From CAIWHR01 sp963734085 (GTDB lineage: Bacteria > Pseudomonadota > Gammaproteobacteria > Burkholderiales > Casimicrobiaceae): a DNA stretch of 64,000 nucleotides. The position numbers and the translations under genes were made by a program. The notes below the pieces were generated by a model. The model was not told where the DNA came from and did not search any database. It saw only the letters and a program-made list of their open reading frames with translations. Shown here one piece after another: positions 29,458 to 38,131 of the stretch (the stretch's first letter is position 1; each line of letters begins with the position of its first letter). Location of the stretch: assembly GCA_963734085.1 (NCBI GenBank), contig CAVTFT010000019.1, positions 297,880 to 361,879 on the forward strand, read 5' to 3'.

Positions 29458-30225
29458 ATGAGCCGGCGGTCACGGCAGCACGCTGCAGTGCGCGCTGCGA
29501 ATCGCGTACGGCCTGCGACGGCTGCCGCGACAGGGCGCATCGCCGGAATCGACGCGTTGCGCGGCGGTGCACTGTGCCTGATGTTCGTCTATCACTTTTG
29601 CTTCGACCTGCGCTTCTACCGCGTTACCGCGTGGGACTTCGAGCACGATCCCTTCTGGCTCGGCTTCCGTGCGTTCATCGTCGCCTCGTTCATGCTGCTG
29701 GTCGGCGTGAGCCTCGTGCTCGCCGATCGGGTGCAGGCAAACGCCGCGCATTTCTGGAAGCGCATCGGCATCATTGCAGTCTGTGCGCTCGCCGCGAGCA
29801 CGGGCAGCTACGTGTTGTTTCCGCACACGTTCATCTATTTCGGAATTCTTCATTGCATCGCGGTTGCGTCGATTCTCGGCTGGCCGCTCGTGCGCCGGCC
29901 GGCGATCGCGTTGGTTGCGGGAATCGCCGTCCTCGCGGTGGGATTAACGCTGCAATGGCCGGCGTTCGACGCTCGTGCGTTGTCGTGGATCGGCTTCACC
30001 ACGCACAAACCCGCCACCGAAGATTACGTGCCGCTCGCGCCATGGGCCGGCGTCGTGCTCGTCGGGATCGCCATCGCGCACGGCCTCGCACGGATCGGGT
30101 TCCGCCCGCTCGCGCCGCTCGCCGCAGCACCGCGCTGGCTCCGCTGGCTGGGTCGGCACAGTCTCGCCCTGTACATGGTTCATCAGCCGATTCTGCTCGG
30201 CGTGCTGTGGCTCGTCGTTCGTTAA
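29458..30225 (+). CDS. DUF1624 membrane protein (heparan-alpha-glucosaminide acetyltransferase-like)
   Basis: A 255-residue integral membrane protein with about seven hydrophobic helices. The N-terminal RIAGIDALRGGALCLMFVYH, with its conserved His in VYHFCFDL, is the signature of this acyltransferase-like family. The C-terminal GRHSLALYMVHQP matches membrane acyltransferases. The substrate in bacteria is unknown. ATG 29458 lies right at the end of repeat copy D; the reading frame extends upstream only through repeat sequence. Confidence 0.8.
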   Translation: MSRRSRQHAAVRAANRVRPATAAATGRIAGIDALRGGALCLMFVYHFCFDLRFYRVTAWDFEHDPFWLGFRAFIVASFMLLVGVSLVLADRVQANAAHFWKRIGIIAVCALAASTGSYVLFPHTFIYFGILHCIAVASILGWPLVRRPAIALVAGIAVLAVGLTLQWPAFDARALSWIGFTTHKPATEDYVPLAPWAGVVLVGIAIAHGLARIGFRPLAPLAAAPRWLRWLGRHSLALYMVHQPILLGVLWLVVR

Positions 30226-30226
30226 C

Positions 30227-30256
30227 TTGGCCGCGGTCCCCTCGTTCCGCTATAAT
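30227..30256 (+). promoter_or_regulatory. Promoter for tRNA-Val
   Basis: TTGGCC (30227-30232), 18-base spacer, TATAAT (30251-30256), with the mature tRNA starting 12 bases later. The -35 is weak and the -10 perfect. Confidence 0.6.
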
Positions 30257-30267
30257 TTCCCATTCGC

Positions 30268-30344
30268 AGGCGCGTAGCTCAGCTGGTTAGAGCACCACCT
30301 TGACATGGTGGGGGTCGTTGGTTCGAGTCCAATCGCGCCTACCA
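30268..30344 (+). tRNA. tRNA-Val (GAC)
   Basis: A 77-nt cloverleaf: acceptor AGGCGCG/CGCGCCT, anticodon stem CCACC/GGTGG with GAC in the loop TTGACAT, T-arm TTGGTTCGAGTCCAA and encoded CCA. The body is nearly identical to the E. coli tRNA-Val(GAC). Confidence 0.96.
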
Positions 30345-30450
30345 GTTGACGAAAGACGCCGCAAGCACGACCGAAAGGCATGGTTATGACACCGCTGACG
30401 CGCAGGGAATCGTTCTAGGAAGCGCGAGCGCGCACGTCGTCTGTTCTTCG

Positions 30451-30478
30451 AAAAAGTGCGGCTCGTCCGCACTTTTTT
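30451..30478 (+). terminator. Intrinsic terminator between tRNA-Val and thrS
   Basis: An 11-bp stem (AAAAAGTGCGG / CCGCACTTTTT) with a 5-base loop CTCGT and T-rich 3' side, 107 bases past the tRNA and 18 before the thrS ATG. It may end the tRNA transcript or act as an attenuator for thrS. Confidence 0.65.
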
Positions 30479-30495
30479 CGTTTCTGGAGTCCGCC

Positions 30496-32403
30496 ATGCC
30501 CAAGATTCGTCTGCCCGACGGCGCCGTAAAGGAATACGCGGCGCCGGTCACTGTGGCCGAGGTCGCCGCGTCGATCGGACCCGGCCTCGCCAAGGCCGCG
30601 CTCGCCGGTCGTGTCGACGGCAGGCTCGTCGACGTCTCGCACACGATCGCGAGCGATGCCGATCTCGCGATCGTCACGGACAAGGATCCCGCCGGGCTCG
30701 AGGTCCTGCGCCACTCGACCGCGCACCTGCTCGCCTACGCGGTGAAGGAGCTCTTTCCCGACGCGCAGGTGACGATCGGCCCGGTGATCGAAGACGGCTT
30801 CTACTACGACTTTTCGTTCAAGCGCCCGTTCACGCCCGAGGATCTCGCGGCGATCGAGGCGAAGATGGCCGAGCTCGCGAAGAAGGACGAGCCCGTCATG
30901 CGCAAGCTCCTGCCGCGCGACGACGCCGTCGCGTACTTCAAGTCGATCGGCGAGCACTACAAGGCCGAGATCATCGCGTCGATTCCGTCCGACGAACCGA
31001 TCTCGCTCTACACCGAGGGCAAGTTCACCGACCTCTGCCGCGGCCCGCACGTGCCGTCGACGGGCAGGCTCAAGGTGTTCAAGCTCACAAAGCTCGCCGG
31101 CGCGTACTGGCGTGGCGATTCGCGCAACGAGATGCTGCAGCGGATCTACGGCACTGCCTGGGCGAAGAAGGAGGAGCTCGAGCAATACCTCCACCGGATC
31201 GAGGAGGCCGAGCGGCGCGACCACCGCCGCCTCGGCCGTCAGCTCGATCTCTTCCACCTGCAGGACGAGGCGCCGGGGATGGTGTTCTGGCACCCGAAGG
31301 GCTGGTCGCTCTGGCAGCAGGTCGAGCAATACATGCGCCGCGTCTATCAGGACAACGGCTACCAGGAGGTGCGCGCCCCGATGATCCTCGATCGCAGCCT
31401 GTGGGAGCGCTCGGGCCACTGGGAGAACTACAAGGAGAACATGTTCACGACCGAGTCCGAGAAGCGCGACTTCGCGATCAAGCCGATGAACTGCCCGGGC
31501 CACGTGCAGATCTTCAACTCGGACCTGCGGAGCTATCGCGACCTGCCGCTGCGCTACGGCGAGTTCGGCTTCTGTCATCGCAACGAAGCCTCCGGCGCTT
31601 TGCACGGCATCATGCGCGTGCGCGCCTTCACCCAGGACGACGGGCACATCTTCTGCACGCCGGACCACATCGAGGCCGAGGTGACCGCGTTCAATCGCCT
31701 CGCGCTCGCCGTCTACAGGGACTTCGGCTTCGAGGACATCGCCATCCGCTTGTCGCTGCGCCCGGAAAAGCGCATCGGCGCCGACGCGGTCTGGGATCGG
31801 GCCGAGGGGGCGCTGCGCGCGGCGTTGAAGGCGTGCGGCGTCGCCTGGACCGACCTCCCCGGCGACGGCGCGTTCTACGGTCCCAAGATCGACTACAGCC
31901 TCCGGGATTCGCTTGGCCGCTCCTGGCAATGCGGGACGATGCAGGTCGACTTTTCGATGCCCGAGCGCCTCGGCGCCGAGTACGTCGACCATGACGACAC
32001 CCGGAAGACGCCCGTCATGCTCCACCGGGCGATCGTCGGCTCGCTGGAGCGTTTCATCGGGATCCTGGTCGAGCACTACGCGGGAGCGTTGCCGCTGTGG
32101 CTTGCCCCCGTGCAGGCGGTCGTGCTCACGATCACCGACCGCCAGGCCCCCTACGCCCGGGAGGTCGAGGCGCGGCTGAGGGGCGCGGGCTTCCGCCTTG
32201 CGGCCGATTTGCGCAACGAGAAAATTACCTATAAAATTCGGGAACATAGCCTGCAAAAGCTGCCGTACCAACTGATTGTTGGCGACAAGGAAATGCAGGC
32301 TCTGCAGGTGGCCGTGCGTACCCGCAGCGGCGAGGATCTGGGGGCAATGCCCGTGGACGCCTTGATCGCGCGCCTCCGCGAGGAGGTCGCGGCGCGTCGC
32401 TAA
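30496..32403 (+). CDS. thrS: Threonyl-tRNA synthetase
   Basis: A 635-residue class II synthetase. Order: TGS domain (residues 1-65, PKIRLPDGAVKEY), editing domain (HSTAHLLAYAVKELFP and the CRGPH site), catalytic core with zinc ligands in MNCPGHVQIF, FCHRNEASGALHG as motif 2 and the anticodon-binding C-terminus. Length is normal. It begins the block thrS-infC-rpmI-rplT-pheS-pheT-ihfA-merR. Confidence 0.97.
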   Translation: MPKIRLPDGAVKEYAAPVTVAEVAASIGPGLAKAALAGRVDGRLVDVSHTIASDADLAIVTDKDPAGLEVLRHSTAHLLAYAVKELFPDAQVTIGPVIEDGFYYDFSFKRPFTPEDLAAIEAKMAELAKKDEPVMRKLLPRDDAVAYFKSIGEHYKAEIIASIPSDEPISLYTEGKFTDLCRGPHVPSTGRLKVFKLTKLAGAYWRGDSRNEMLQRIYGTAWAKKEELEQYLHRIEEAERRDHRRLGRQLDLFHLQDEAPGMVFWHPKGWSLWQQVEQYMRRVYQDNGYQEVRAPMILDRSLWERSGHWENYKENMFTTESEKRDFAIKPMNCPGHVQIFNSDLRSYRDLPLRYGEFGFCHRNEASGALHGIMRVRAFTQDDGHIFCTPDHIEAEVTAFNRLALAVYRDFGFEDIAIRLSLRPEKRIGADAVWDRAEGALRAALKACGVAWTDLPGDGAFYGPKIDYSLRDSLGRSWQCGTMQVDFSMPERLGAEYVDHDDTRKTPVMLHRAIVGSLERFIGILVEHYAGALPLWLAPVQAVVLTITDRQAPYAREVEARLRGAGFRLAADLRNEKITYKIREHSLQKLPYQLIVGDKEMQALQVAVRTRSGEDLGAMPVDALIARLREEVAARR

Positions 32404-32454
32404 CGCGCTGGCGTGGAGGCACGGTCTCTCTTTTGTCGACTTGGAGGAACAGCA

Positions 32455-33066
32455 ATAGCCCAGGACAAAGCACCGCGGATCAATCTGGAGATCAACGCTC
32501 CCGAAATCCGCTTGGTAGGTGAGGAAGGCGAGCAGCTTGGCATCGTTCCCCTGGCGGAAGCCATGGCGAAGGCGGAGGCGGCCGAACTCGATCTGGTCGA
32601 GATCGCGCCGACGGCCAAGCCTCCGGTTTGCCGGATCATGGATTACGGCAAGTTCAAGTACCGCGAGGCGAAGAAGCAGCACGAGGCGAAGCTCAAGCTG
32701 AAGCAGATCCAGGTCAAGGAAGTGAAGTTCCGGCCGGGTACCGACGAAGGCGATTACAAGATCAAGCTGCGCAACCTCACGCGGTTCCTGGGCGAAGGCG
32801 ACAAGGCGAAGATCACGCTGCGGTTTCGCGGCCGCGAGATGGCGCATCAGGAGTTCGGCGTGCGCCTGCTCGAGCGGATCAGGAACGATCTCGAGCCCTA
32901 CGCAGTGGTCGAGTCGTGGCCGCGGCTCGAAGGCCGGCAGATGGTGATGCTGCTGGCCCCGAAGAAAGTGGCGCCCAAGGCGCCGACGAAGGACCATCAC
33001 CCGACGAAGCCCGAGGCCGGTAGCAAAGTCTCTCCGCCGGAGAGCACCGCCGTGGGCAGCAAATAA
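32455..33066 (+). CDS. infC: Translation initiation factor IF-3, ATA start
   Basis: A 203-residue factor that dissociates 70S ribosomes and proofreads initiation. The protein begins in frame at ATA 32455 (then AQDKAPRINLEINAPEIRL), placed seven bases after a strong GGAGG (32443-32447). No ATG or GTG fits this ribosome site. Rare start codons on infC are known (AUU in E. coli) and allow IF3 to repress itself. N-domain, linker (YREAKKQHEAKLK) and C-domain (GREMAHQEFG) are intact. A basic/Pro tail of about 25 residues extends beyond the usual end. Confidence 0.93.
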   Translation: MAQDKAPRINLEINAPEIRLVGEEGEQLGIVPLAEAMAKAEAAELDLVEIAPTAKPPVCRIMDYGKFKYREAKKQHEAKLKLKQIQVKEVKFRPGTDEGDYKIKLRNLTRFLGEGDKAKITLRFRGREMAHQEFGVRLLERIRNDLEPYAVVESWPRLEGRQMVMLLAPKKVAPKAPTKDHHPTKPEAGSKVSPPESTAVGSK

Positions 33067-33076
33067 GGGAGCAGTC

Positions 33077-33274
33077 ATGCCCAAGATGAAGACGAAGTCG
33101 AGCGCGAAGAAGCGCTTCCGCGTGCGCGGCAGCGGCAGCGTCAAGCGCGCGATGGCGTTCAAGCGCCACATCCTCACCAAGCGCAGCACCAAGAACAAGC
33201 GGCAGCTTCGCGGCATCACCGGCGTCCACAGCACCAACGCGGACTCGGTGAAGGCGATGCTTCCCTACGCGTAA
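33077..33274 (+). CDS. rpmI: Ribosomal protein bL35
   Basis: A 65-residue basic protein of the large subunit: MPKMKTKSSAKKRFRVRGSG is diagnostic, with the conserved AFKRHILTKRSTKNKRQLR. It follows infC by ten bases. Confidence 0.98.
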   Translation: MPKMKTKSSAKKRFRVRGSGSVKRAMAFKRHILTKRSTKNKRQLRGITGVHSTNADSVKAMLPYA

Positions 33275-33286
33275 CGGAGAGCCGCC

Positions 33287-33643
33287 ATGCCCAGAGTCAA
33301 ACGTGGCGTGACCGCCCGCGCGCGGCACAAGAAAGTCCTTTCGCAAGCCTCCGGCTACCGCGGCCGCCGCAATGCGGTCTACCGGATCGCCAAGGAAGCG
33401 GTGATGAAGGCCGGCCAGTACGCGTATCGCGACCGCCGGACCAAGAAACGCGTGTTCCGCGCACTGTGGATCGCCCGGATCAACGCCGCGGTGCGCGAGC
33501 TCGGCATGAGCTACAGCGCCTTCATGAATGGTTTGAAGAAGGCATCGATCGACATCGACCGCAAGGTGCTCGCTGATCTTGCGGTTCACGACAAGGCAGC
33601 GTTTACGAAGATCGCGGAGCAGGCCAAAGCCTCGCTGGCCTGA
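33287..33643 (+). CDS. rplT: Ribosomal protein bL20
   Basis: A 118-residue large-subunit assembly protein. The N-terminus MPRVKRGVTARARHKKVL and core YRDRRTKKRVFRALWIARIN are canonical. It follows rpmI by 12 bases. In E. coli bL20 represses this operon; no operator was traced here. Confidence 0.98.
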   Translation: MPRVKRGVTARARHKKVLSQASGYRGRRNAVYRIAKEAVMKAGQYAYRDRRTKKRVFRALWIARINAAVRELGMSYSAFMNGLKKASIDIDRKVLADLAVHDKAAFTKIAEQAKASLA

Positions 33644-33660
33644 TCGGGCGATCGAACAAA

Positions 33661-33690
33661 AGGGAGGCGCGACCCGCCTCCTTTTTTTTT
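33661..33690 (+). terminator. Intrinsic terminator between rplT and pheS
   Basis: A 7-bp stem GGAGGCG/CGCCTCC with loop CGACC and nine T residues, ending 20 bases before the pheS ATG. The gap is only 67 bases and has no room for a leader peptide rich in Phe codons, so it is either a plain terminator with read-through or a simple attenuator. Confidence 0.8.
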
Positions 33691-33709
33691 GCGTTCAAGG
33701 CTTCAAACG

Positions 33710-34694
33710 ATGGACGAACTCGACCGCATCGTCACCGCCGCGCTCGCCGAATTCGCCGCGTGCACGAATCCCGCCGCGCTGGAAAACGCGAAGGCCAGGT
33801 ACCTTGGCAAGGCCGGTGCGCTGACCGACCTGCTGAAGTCGCTCGGCAAGCTGCCGGCAACCGAGCGACCCGGCAGCGGGTGCGGCGATCAACGACGCCA
33901 AGACCAAGCTCGAAGCGGCGCTCGCCGCGCGCCGCAATGCGCTCGCCCTAGCGAAGCTCGAAGGAGAGCTCGCCGCCGAGGCGCTCGACGTGTCGCTGCC
34001 AGGACGCGGCACCGGCGTCGGCGGCCTGCATCCGATCACCCGCACGCTCGAGCGGATCGAGACGCTGTTCCGCTCGCTCGGCTTCGAGGTCGCCGACGGG
34101 CCCGAGATCGAGGACGACTTCCACAACTTCACCGCGCTCAATACGCCGGAAAACCACCCGGCGCGCTCGATGCACGACACGTTCTATGTCGAAGGTGGGG
34201 AGTTGCTGCGCACGCATACGTCGCCGGTCCAGGTGCGCTACATGGAAACGCACACGCCGCCGATCAAGATCATCGTCCCGGGGCGCGTCTATCGCGTCGA
34301 CAGCGATGCGACGCACTCGCCGATGTTCCATCAGGTCGAGGGCCTGTGGATCGACGAGGGCGTGACCTTTGCCGACCTGAAGGGCGTGTTCACCGAGTTC
34401 CTGCGTTGCTTCTTCGAGCGCGACGACCTCAAGGTGCGCTTCCGGCCATCGTTCTTTCCGTTCACCGAGCCCTCCGCCGAAATCGACATGAGCACGGGCT
34501 CCGGCTGGCTCGAGATCTCGGGCGCGGGCCAGGTGCATCCCAACGTGCTCGCCGCCGTCGGCATCGATTCGGAGCGCTACCAGGGATTCGCGTTCGGGAT
34601 GGGCCCCGACCGCCTGGCGATGCTGCGCTACGGCGTCAATGATCTGCGCCTGTTCTATGAGAATGACCTGCGCTTCCTGAGGCAATTCGCGTGA
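33710..34694 (+). CDS. pheS: Phenylalanyl-tRNA synthetase alpha subunit, frame-broken
   Basis: An essential class II synthetase subunit of about 328 residues. The N-terminal coiled coil (MDELDRIVTAALAEFA) is in one frame to about 33880 and the rest in the next. Dropping one G in CCCGGCAGCGG restores RPAAGAAINDAKTKLE. The catalytic domain is intact: GLHPITRTLERIE, MHDTFYVEG, FHQVEGLWID, FRPSFFPFTEPS and GSGWLEISGAG. Because the gene is essential and otherwise perfect, the break is most likely a sequence error. Confidence 0.9.
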
Positions 34695-34706
34695 AGCACT
34701 GACGCC

Positions 34707-37079
34707 ATGCGATTCTCCGAACGGTGGTTGCGTACACTCGTCGATCCACCCCTCGACACGACGGGGCTCGCCGACGCGCTGACGATGGCGGGGCTCGAGG
34801 TCGAGGACATGGCGCCGGCCGCGCCGCCTTTTTCCGGCGTCGTCGTCGCGAAGATCGAAGCCGCGCGGCCGCATCCGAACGCCGACCGGTTGCGCGTATG
34901 CACGGTGAACGCCGGGGGGACGACGCCGCTACAGGTCGTCTGCGGCGCGCCCAATGCGGCAGCGGGGATGAAAGTTCCCTTCGCGATGGTCGGTGCGCAG
35001 CTCCCCGGCGGACTCGCAATCGGCAAGGCCGACGTGCGCGGCGTCGAATCGGCGGGAATGCTGTGCTCGGCCAAGGAACTGGGAATCGACGACGACGCTT
35101 CGGGCCTCTACTCGCTGCCGGACGATGCGACCGTCGGCGCCGACCTGCGCGCGGCGCTCGCGCTCGACGACACGCTGCTGACGCTGAAGGTCACGCCGAA
35201 CCGCGCCGACTGCCTGTCCATCGTCGGCATTGCGCGCGACGTCGCCGCCGCGACGGACACCATGCTTACGCTGCCTGAAATCGTCGCGGCTCCGGTGGCC
35301 GGCACGGCGCGGCGTGAAGTGCGCGTCGAGGATCCCGCCGGCTGCCCGCGCTTCGTCTCCCGCACGATCGAGGGCATCGATCCGCGTGCGCCGACGCCGC
35401 ACTGGATGAAGGAACGCCTCGCGCGAAGCGGCATCCGGTCGATCTCCGCGGTCGTCGACATCACCAACTACGTGATGCTCGAACAGGGACAGCCGCTGCA
35501 CGCCTACGACGACCGCGAGCTCGACGGCGCGATTGTCGTGCGCTTCGCACGCGCGGGCGAGAAGCTCACGCTGCTCAATGGCCAGACGCTCGCGCTCGAG
35601 CCCGACCTGCTCCTCGTCTGCGACCAAAAGAAACCGCTCGGACTCGCCGGCATCATGGGTGGCGAGCATTCGGGGATCAACGACACGACGACGACCGTAT
35701 TCCTCGAAGGCGCGTTCTGGAACCCGGCGGTGATCCAGGGGCGCTCGCGCCGCCTCGGCTTCGCGAGCGATGCCGGCTTTCGCTTCGAGCGCGGCGTCGA
35801 CTTCGGCAACTGCGCCAGCGCCGTCGAGCGCGCGACACAGCTGATGCTCGAGATTTGCGGCGGCCGCGCCGGGCCGCTCGGCAACGTCACGGGAATACTG
35901 CCGCGGCGCGACGCCGTCCGTGTGCGCCCCGCGCGCGTCGCCCGGCTCCTTGGCTTGGCCATTCCGGAAGCGACCATTGCGACCCTGTTCGACCGCCTGC
36001 AGCTCGCCTACACCCGCGCGGGCGCCGATTTCCTCGTTACGCCGCCGACGTACCGCTTCGACCTCGCGATCGAAGAAGACTTCGTCGAGGAGATCGCCCG
36101 GCTCGTCGGCTACGATGCGATCCCCGCAACACCCGCTGCGCACGTGCAGGCGATGCTGCCGGACCCTGAGGCGGGGGTTGCGGTCGGTACGTTGAAGCGC
36201 CAGCTTGTCGCCCGCGACTGGCAGGAAGCGATCACCTTCAGCTTCGTGAGCTCCGCGCGCGAGGCCGCGCTATTCCCGGACCGCGACGCAACGGCGGCGC
36301 CGATCGCCGTGCTGAACCCGATCGCGAGCCACCTGGACGTGATGCGCACAACGCTCGCCGGCGGTCTGATCGAGGTGCTGCGGACGAACCTTGCGCGCAA
36401 GCATGAGCGCGTCCGCGTGTTCGAGGTCGGCCGCTGCTTCGTCCGTGCCGGTGATCGCTTCGACCAGCCGCGGCGCATCGGCGGCCTCGCCTACGGGCTC
36501 TCGGCGCCCGAGCAATGGGGGCTTGCCAAACGCCCGGTCGACCTGTTCGACGTGAAGGGCGACCTGGAGGCGCTCGTCGCCCCGTGCATGCTCGTCGCCG
36601 AGGCCGTCACCCATCCGATGCTGCACCCGGGCCGAGGCGCCCGCCTGCGGCTCGACGGACAAGCCGTCGGCTGGCTGGGCGAGCTGCACCCGCGACTGGT
36701 CAAGGCGCTCGAAATACCCCGGGCGCCCGTGCTCTTCGAGCTCGACCTCGACCCGTTGACCGCCCGTCCCATCCCCGTCGCGCAGCCGGTGTCGCGCCTT
36801 CCCGTGGTACGCCGCGATTTCGCCGTGGTCGTCGACGAGGCGCTGCCCGCCTCGACCGTCCTGGACGCGCTCATGGCCGTGAAGCCCGCGCCGGTCGAGA
36901 CCATCCGTCTTTTCGACGTCTATCGCGGGACCGGTTTACCGCCCGGTAAAAAAAGCCTTGCGATTCTTGTGCTTATGCAGGATACTGCACGTACTTTGAC
37001 GGACACCGAGATCGACGCGACCGTGGCTTCGCTGCTGCGCGTCCTACAAGATCGATTCGGCGGCACGCTTCGCCAGTAG
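34707..37079 (+). CDS. pheT: Phenylalanyl-tRNA synthetase beta subunit
   Basis: A 790-residue partner of PheS. Domain order: N-terminal tRNA-binding OB fold (VVVAKIEAARPHPNADRLRV, residues 45-150), B3/B4 editing domain, B5 (near 400-470), catalytic-like core and C-terminal FDX-ACB domain (VSRLPVVRRDFAVVVDE). It starts 12 bases after pheS. Length is normal. Confidence 0.97.
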   Translation: MRFSERWLRTLVDPPLDTTGLADALTMAGLEVEDMAPAAPPFSGVVVAKIEAARPHPNADRLRVCTVNAGGTTPLQVVCGAPNAAAGMKVPFAMVGAQLPGGLAIGKADVRGVESAGMLCSAKELGIDDDASGLYSLPDDATVGADLRAALALDDTLLTLKVTPNRADCLSIVGIARDVAAATDTMLTLPEIVAAPVAGTARREVRVEDPAGCPRFVSRTIEGIDPRAPTPHWMKERLARSGIRSISAVVDITNYVMLEQGQPLHAYDDRELDGAIVVRFARAGEKLTLLNGQTLALEPDLLLVCDQKKPLGLAGIMGGEHSGINDTTTTVFLEGAFWNPAVIQGRSRRLGFASDAGFRFERGVDFGNCASAVERATQLMLEICGGRAGPLGNVTGILPRRDAVRVRPARVARLLGLAIPEATIATLFDRLQLAYTRAGADFLVTPPTYRFDLAIEEDFVEEIARLVGYDAIPATPAAHVQAMLPDPEAGVAVGTLKRQLVARDWQEAITFSFVSSAREAALFPDRDATAAPIAVLNPIASHLDVMRTTLAGGLIEVLRTNLARKHERVRVFEVGRCFVRAGDRFDQPRRIGGLAYGLSAPEQWGLAKRPVDLFDVKGDLEALVAPCMLVAEAVTHPMLHPGRGARLRLDGQAVGWLGELHPRLVKALEIPRAPVLFELDLDPLTARPIPVAQPVSRLPVVRRDFAVVVDEALPASTVLDALMAVKPAPVETIRLFDVYRGTGLPPGKKSLAILVLMQDTARTLTDTEIDATVASLLRVLQDRFGGTLRQ

Positions 37080-37088
37080 GGACCTCCG

Positions 37089-37397
37089 ATGACGCTTACC
37101 AAAGCCGAACTGGCCGATTTGCTCTTCGAGCAGCTCGGCCTCAACAAGCGCGAGGCCAAGGACATGGTCGAGCACTTTTTCGAGGAGGTCCGGATCGCAC
37201 TCGAGCGCGGCGAAGCCGTGAAGCTCTCCGGCTTCGGTAATTTCCAGCTGCGCGAAAAGCCGCAGCGCCCGGGGCGCAACCCGAAAACCGGTGAGGAAAT
37301 TCCGATCACCGCTCGCCGTGTCGTCACGTTTCACGCGAGCCAGAAGCTGAAGGCCATGGTCGAAGCCGCGAACCATGCCGGAACACAGCCGAGCTAA
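37089..37397 (+). CDS. ihfA: Integration host factor subunit alpha
   Basis: A 102-residue DNA-bending protein. MTLTKAELADLLFEQLGLNK, KLSGFGNFQLREK and the beta-arm GRNPKTGEEIPITARRVV mark it as IHF-alpha, not HU. It follows pheT by nine bases and overlaps the next gene by 23 bases, the standard gene order. Confidence 0.97.
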   Translation: MTLTKAELADLLFEQLGLNKREAKDMVEHFFEEVRIALERGEAVKLSGFGNFQLREKPQRPGRNPKTGEEIPITARRVVTFHASQKLKAMVEAANHAGTQPS

Positions 37398-37809
37398 CAA
37401 CGGCGAACTGCCGCCGATCCCCGCCAAGCGGTACTTCACCATCGGCGAGGTCAGTGACCTCTGTGCAGTCAAGCCGCACGTACTGCGCTACTGGGAACAG
37501 GAATTCGCGCAACTGAAGCCCGTCAAGCGGCGGGGCAATCGGCGCTACTACCAGCACCACGAGGTCCTGCTGATCCGCCGGATCCGCGATCTCCTCTACG
37601 AGCAGGGATTCACGATCAACGGCGCGCGCCATCGGCTCGAGTCGGAAATGCCCGCGGTGGACATCGTCGGGGGAGACGCGCCGCCGGCGTCGTCGCGCCG
37701 CGCTGCGGCCGACGCCTCGCCCGCGAGGGGGGATGGCCACGATACGGCGCCAAGTGCCGCCGAAATCCGGCGAGAGCTGGAACGGATACGCCGATTGCTG
37801 GGCCAGTGA
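37375..37809 (+). CDS. MerR family transcriptional regulator
   Basis: A 144-residue regulator with an N-terminal winged helix: YFTIGEVSDLCAVKPHVLRY, then EFAQLKPVKRRGNRRYY, and a short helical region. The C-terminal third is Ala/Pro-rich without a clear effector domain. A MerR gene in this exact place beside ihfA is conserved across many proteobacteria, usually of unknown target. Confidence 0.9.
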   Translation: MPEHSRANNGELPPIPAKRYFTIGEVSDLCAVKPHVLRYWEQEFAQLKPVKRRGNRRYYQHHEVLLIRRIRDLLYEQGFTINGARHRLESEMPAVDIVGGDAPPASSRRAAADASPARGDGHDTAPSAAEIRRELERIRRLLGQ

Positions 37810-37822
37810 CGATGAACGCGTC

Positions 37823-37828
37823 TATAAT
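37823..37828 (+). promoter_or_regulatory. -10 box for tRNA-Pro
   Basis: A perfect TATAAT 13 bases before the mature tRNA. I see no clear -35 at 16-18 bases. Confidence 0.5.
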
Positions 37829-37841
37829 TCACGGTTCACGT

Positions 37842-37918
<77 letters not shown>

Positions 37919-38131
37919 CGATACGAGGGCCGGCTCGGAGGATCCGCGCCGGCCCCCTTCACCTCGCCACCGCCCGTATTCGGGCGCGCGAGCATTCGAG
38001 TCGGCGTCGGTGCGCCCCTGTGGTCACCGATCCCAACAGCCGACCGAGCATACCGAGACGGTGAGCCAGGCGACCAGGGCATATATCTTGCTTGGTCAAC
38101 CCCTTGCCACACCGTCTTTCAGGAGGAATGC

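Noticed and set aside
30415..33237. A 940-codon frame antisense to thrS-infC
   Set aside because: A mirror image of GC-rich synthetase codons, with no ribosome site or domain.
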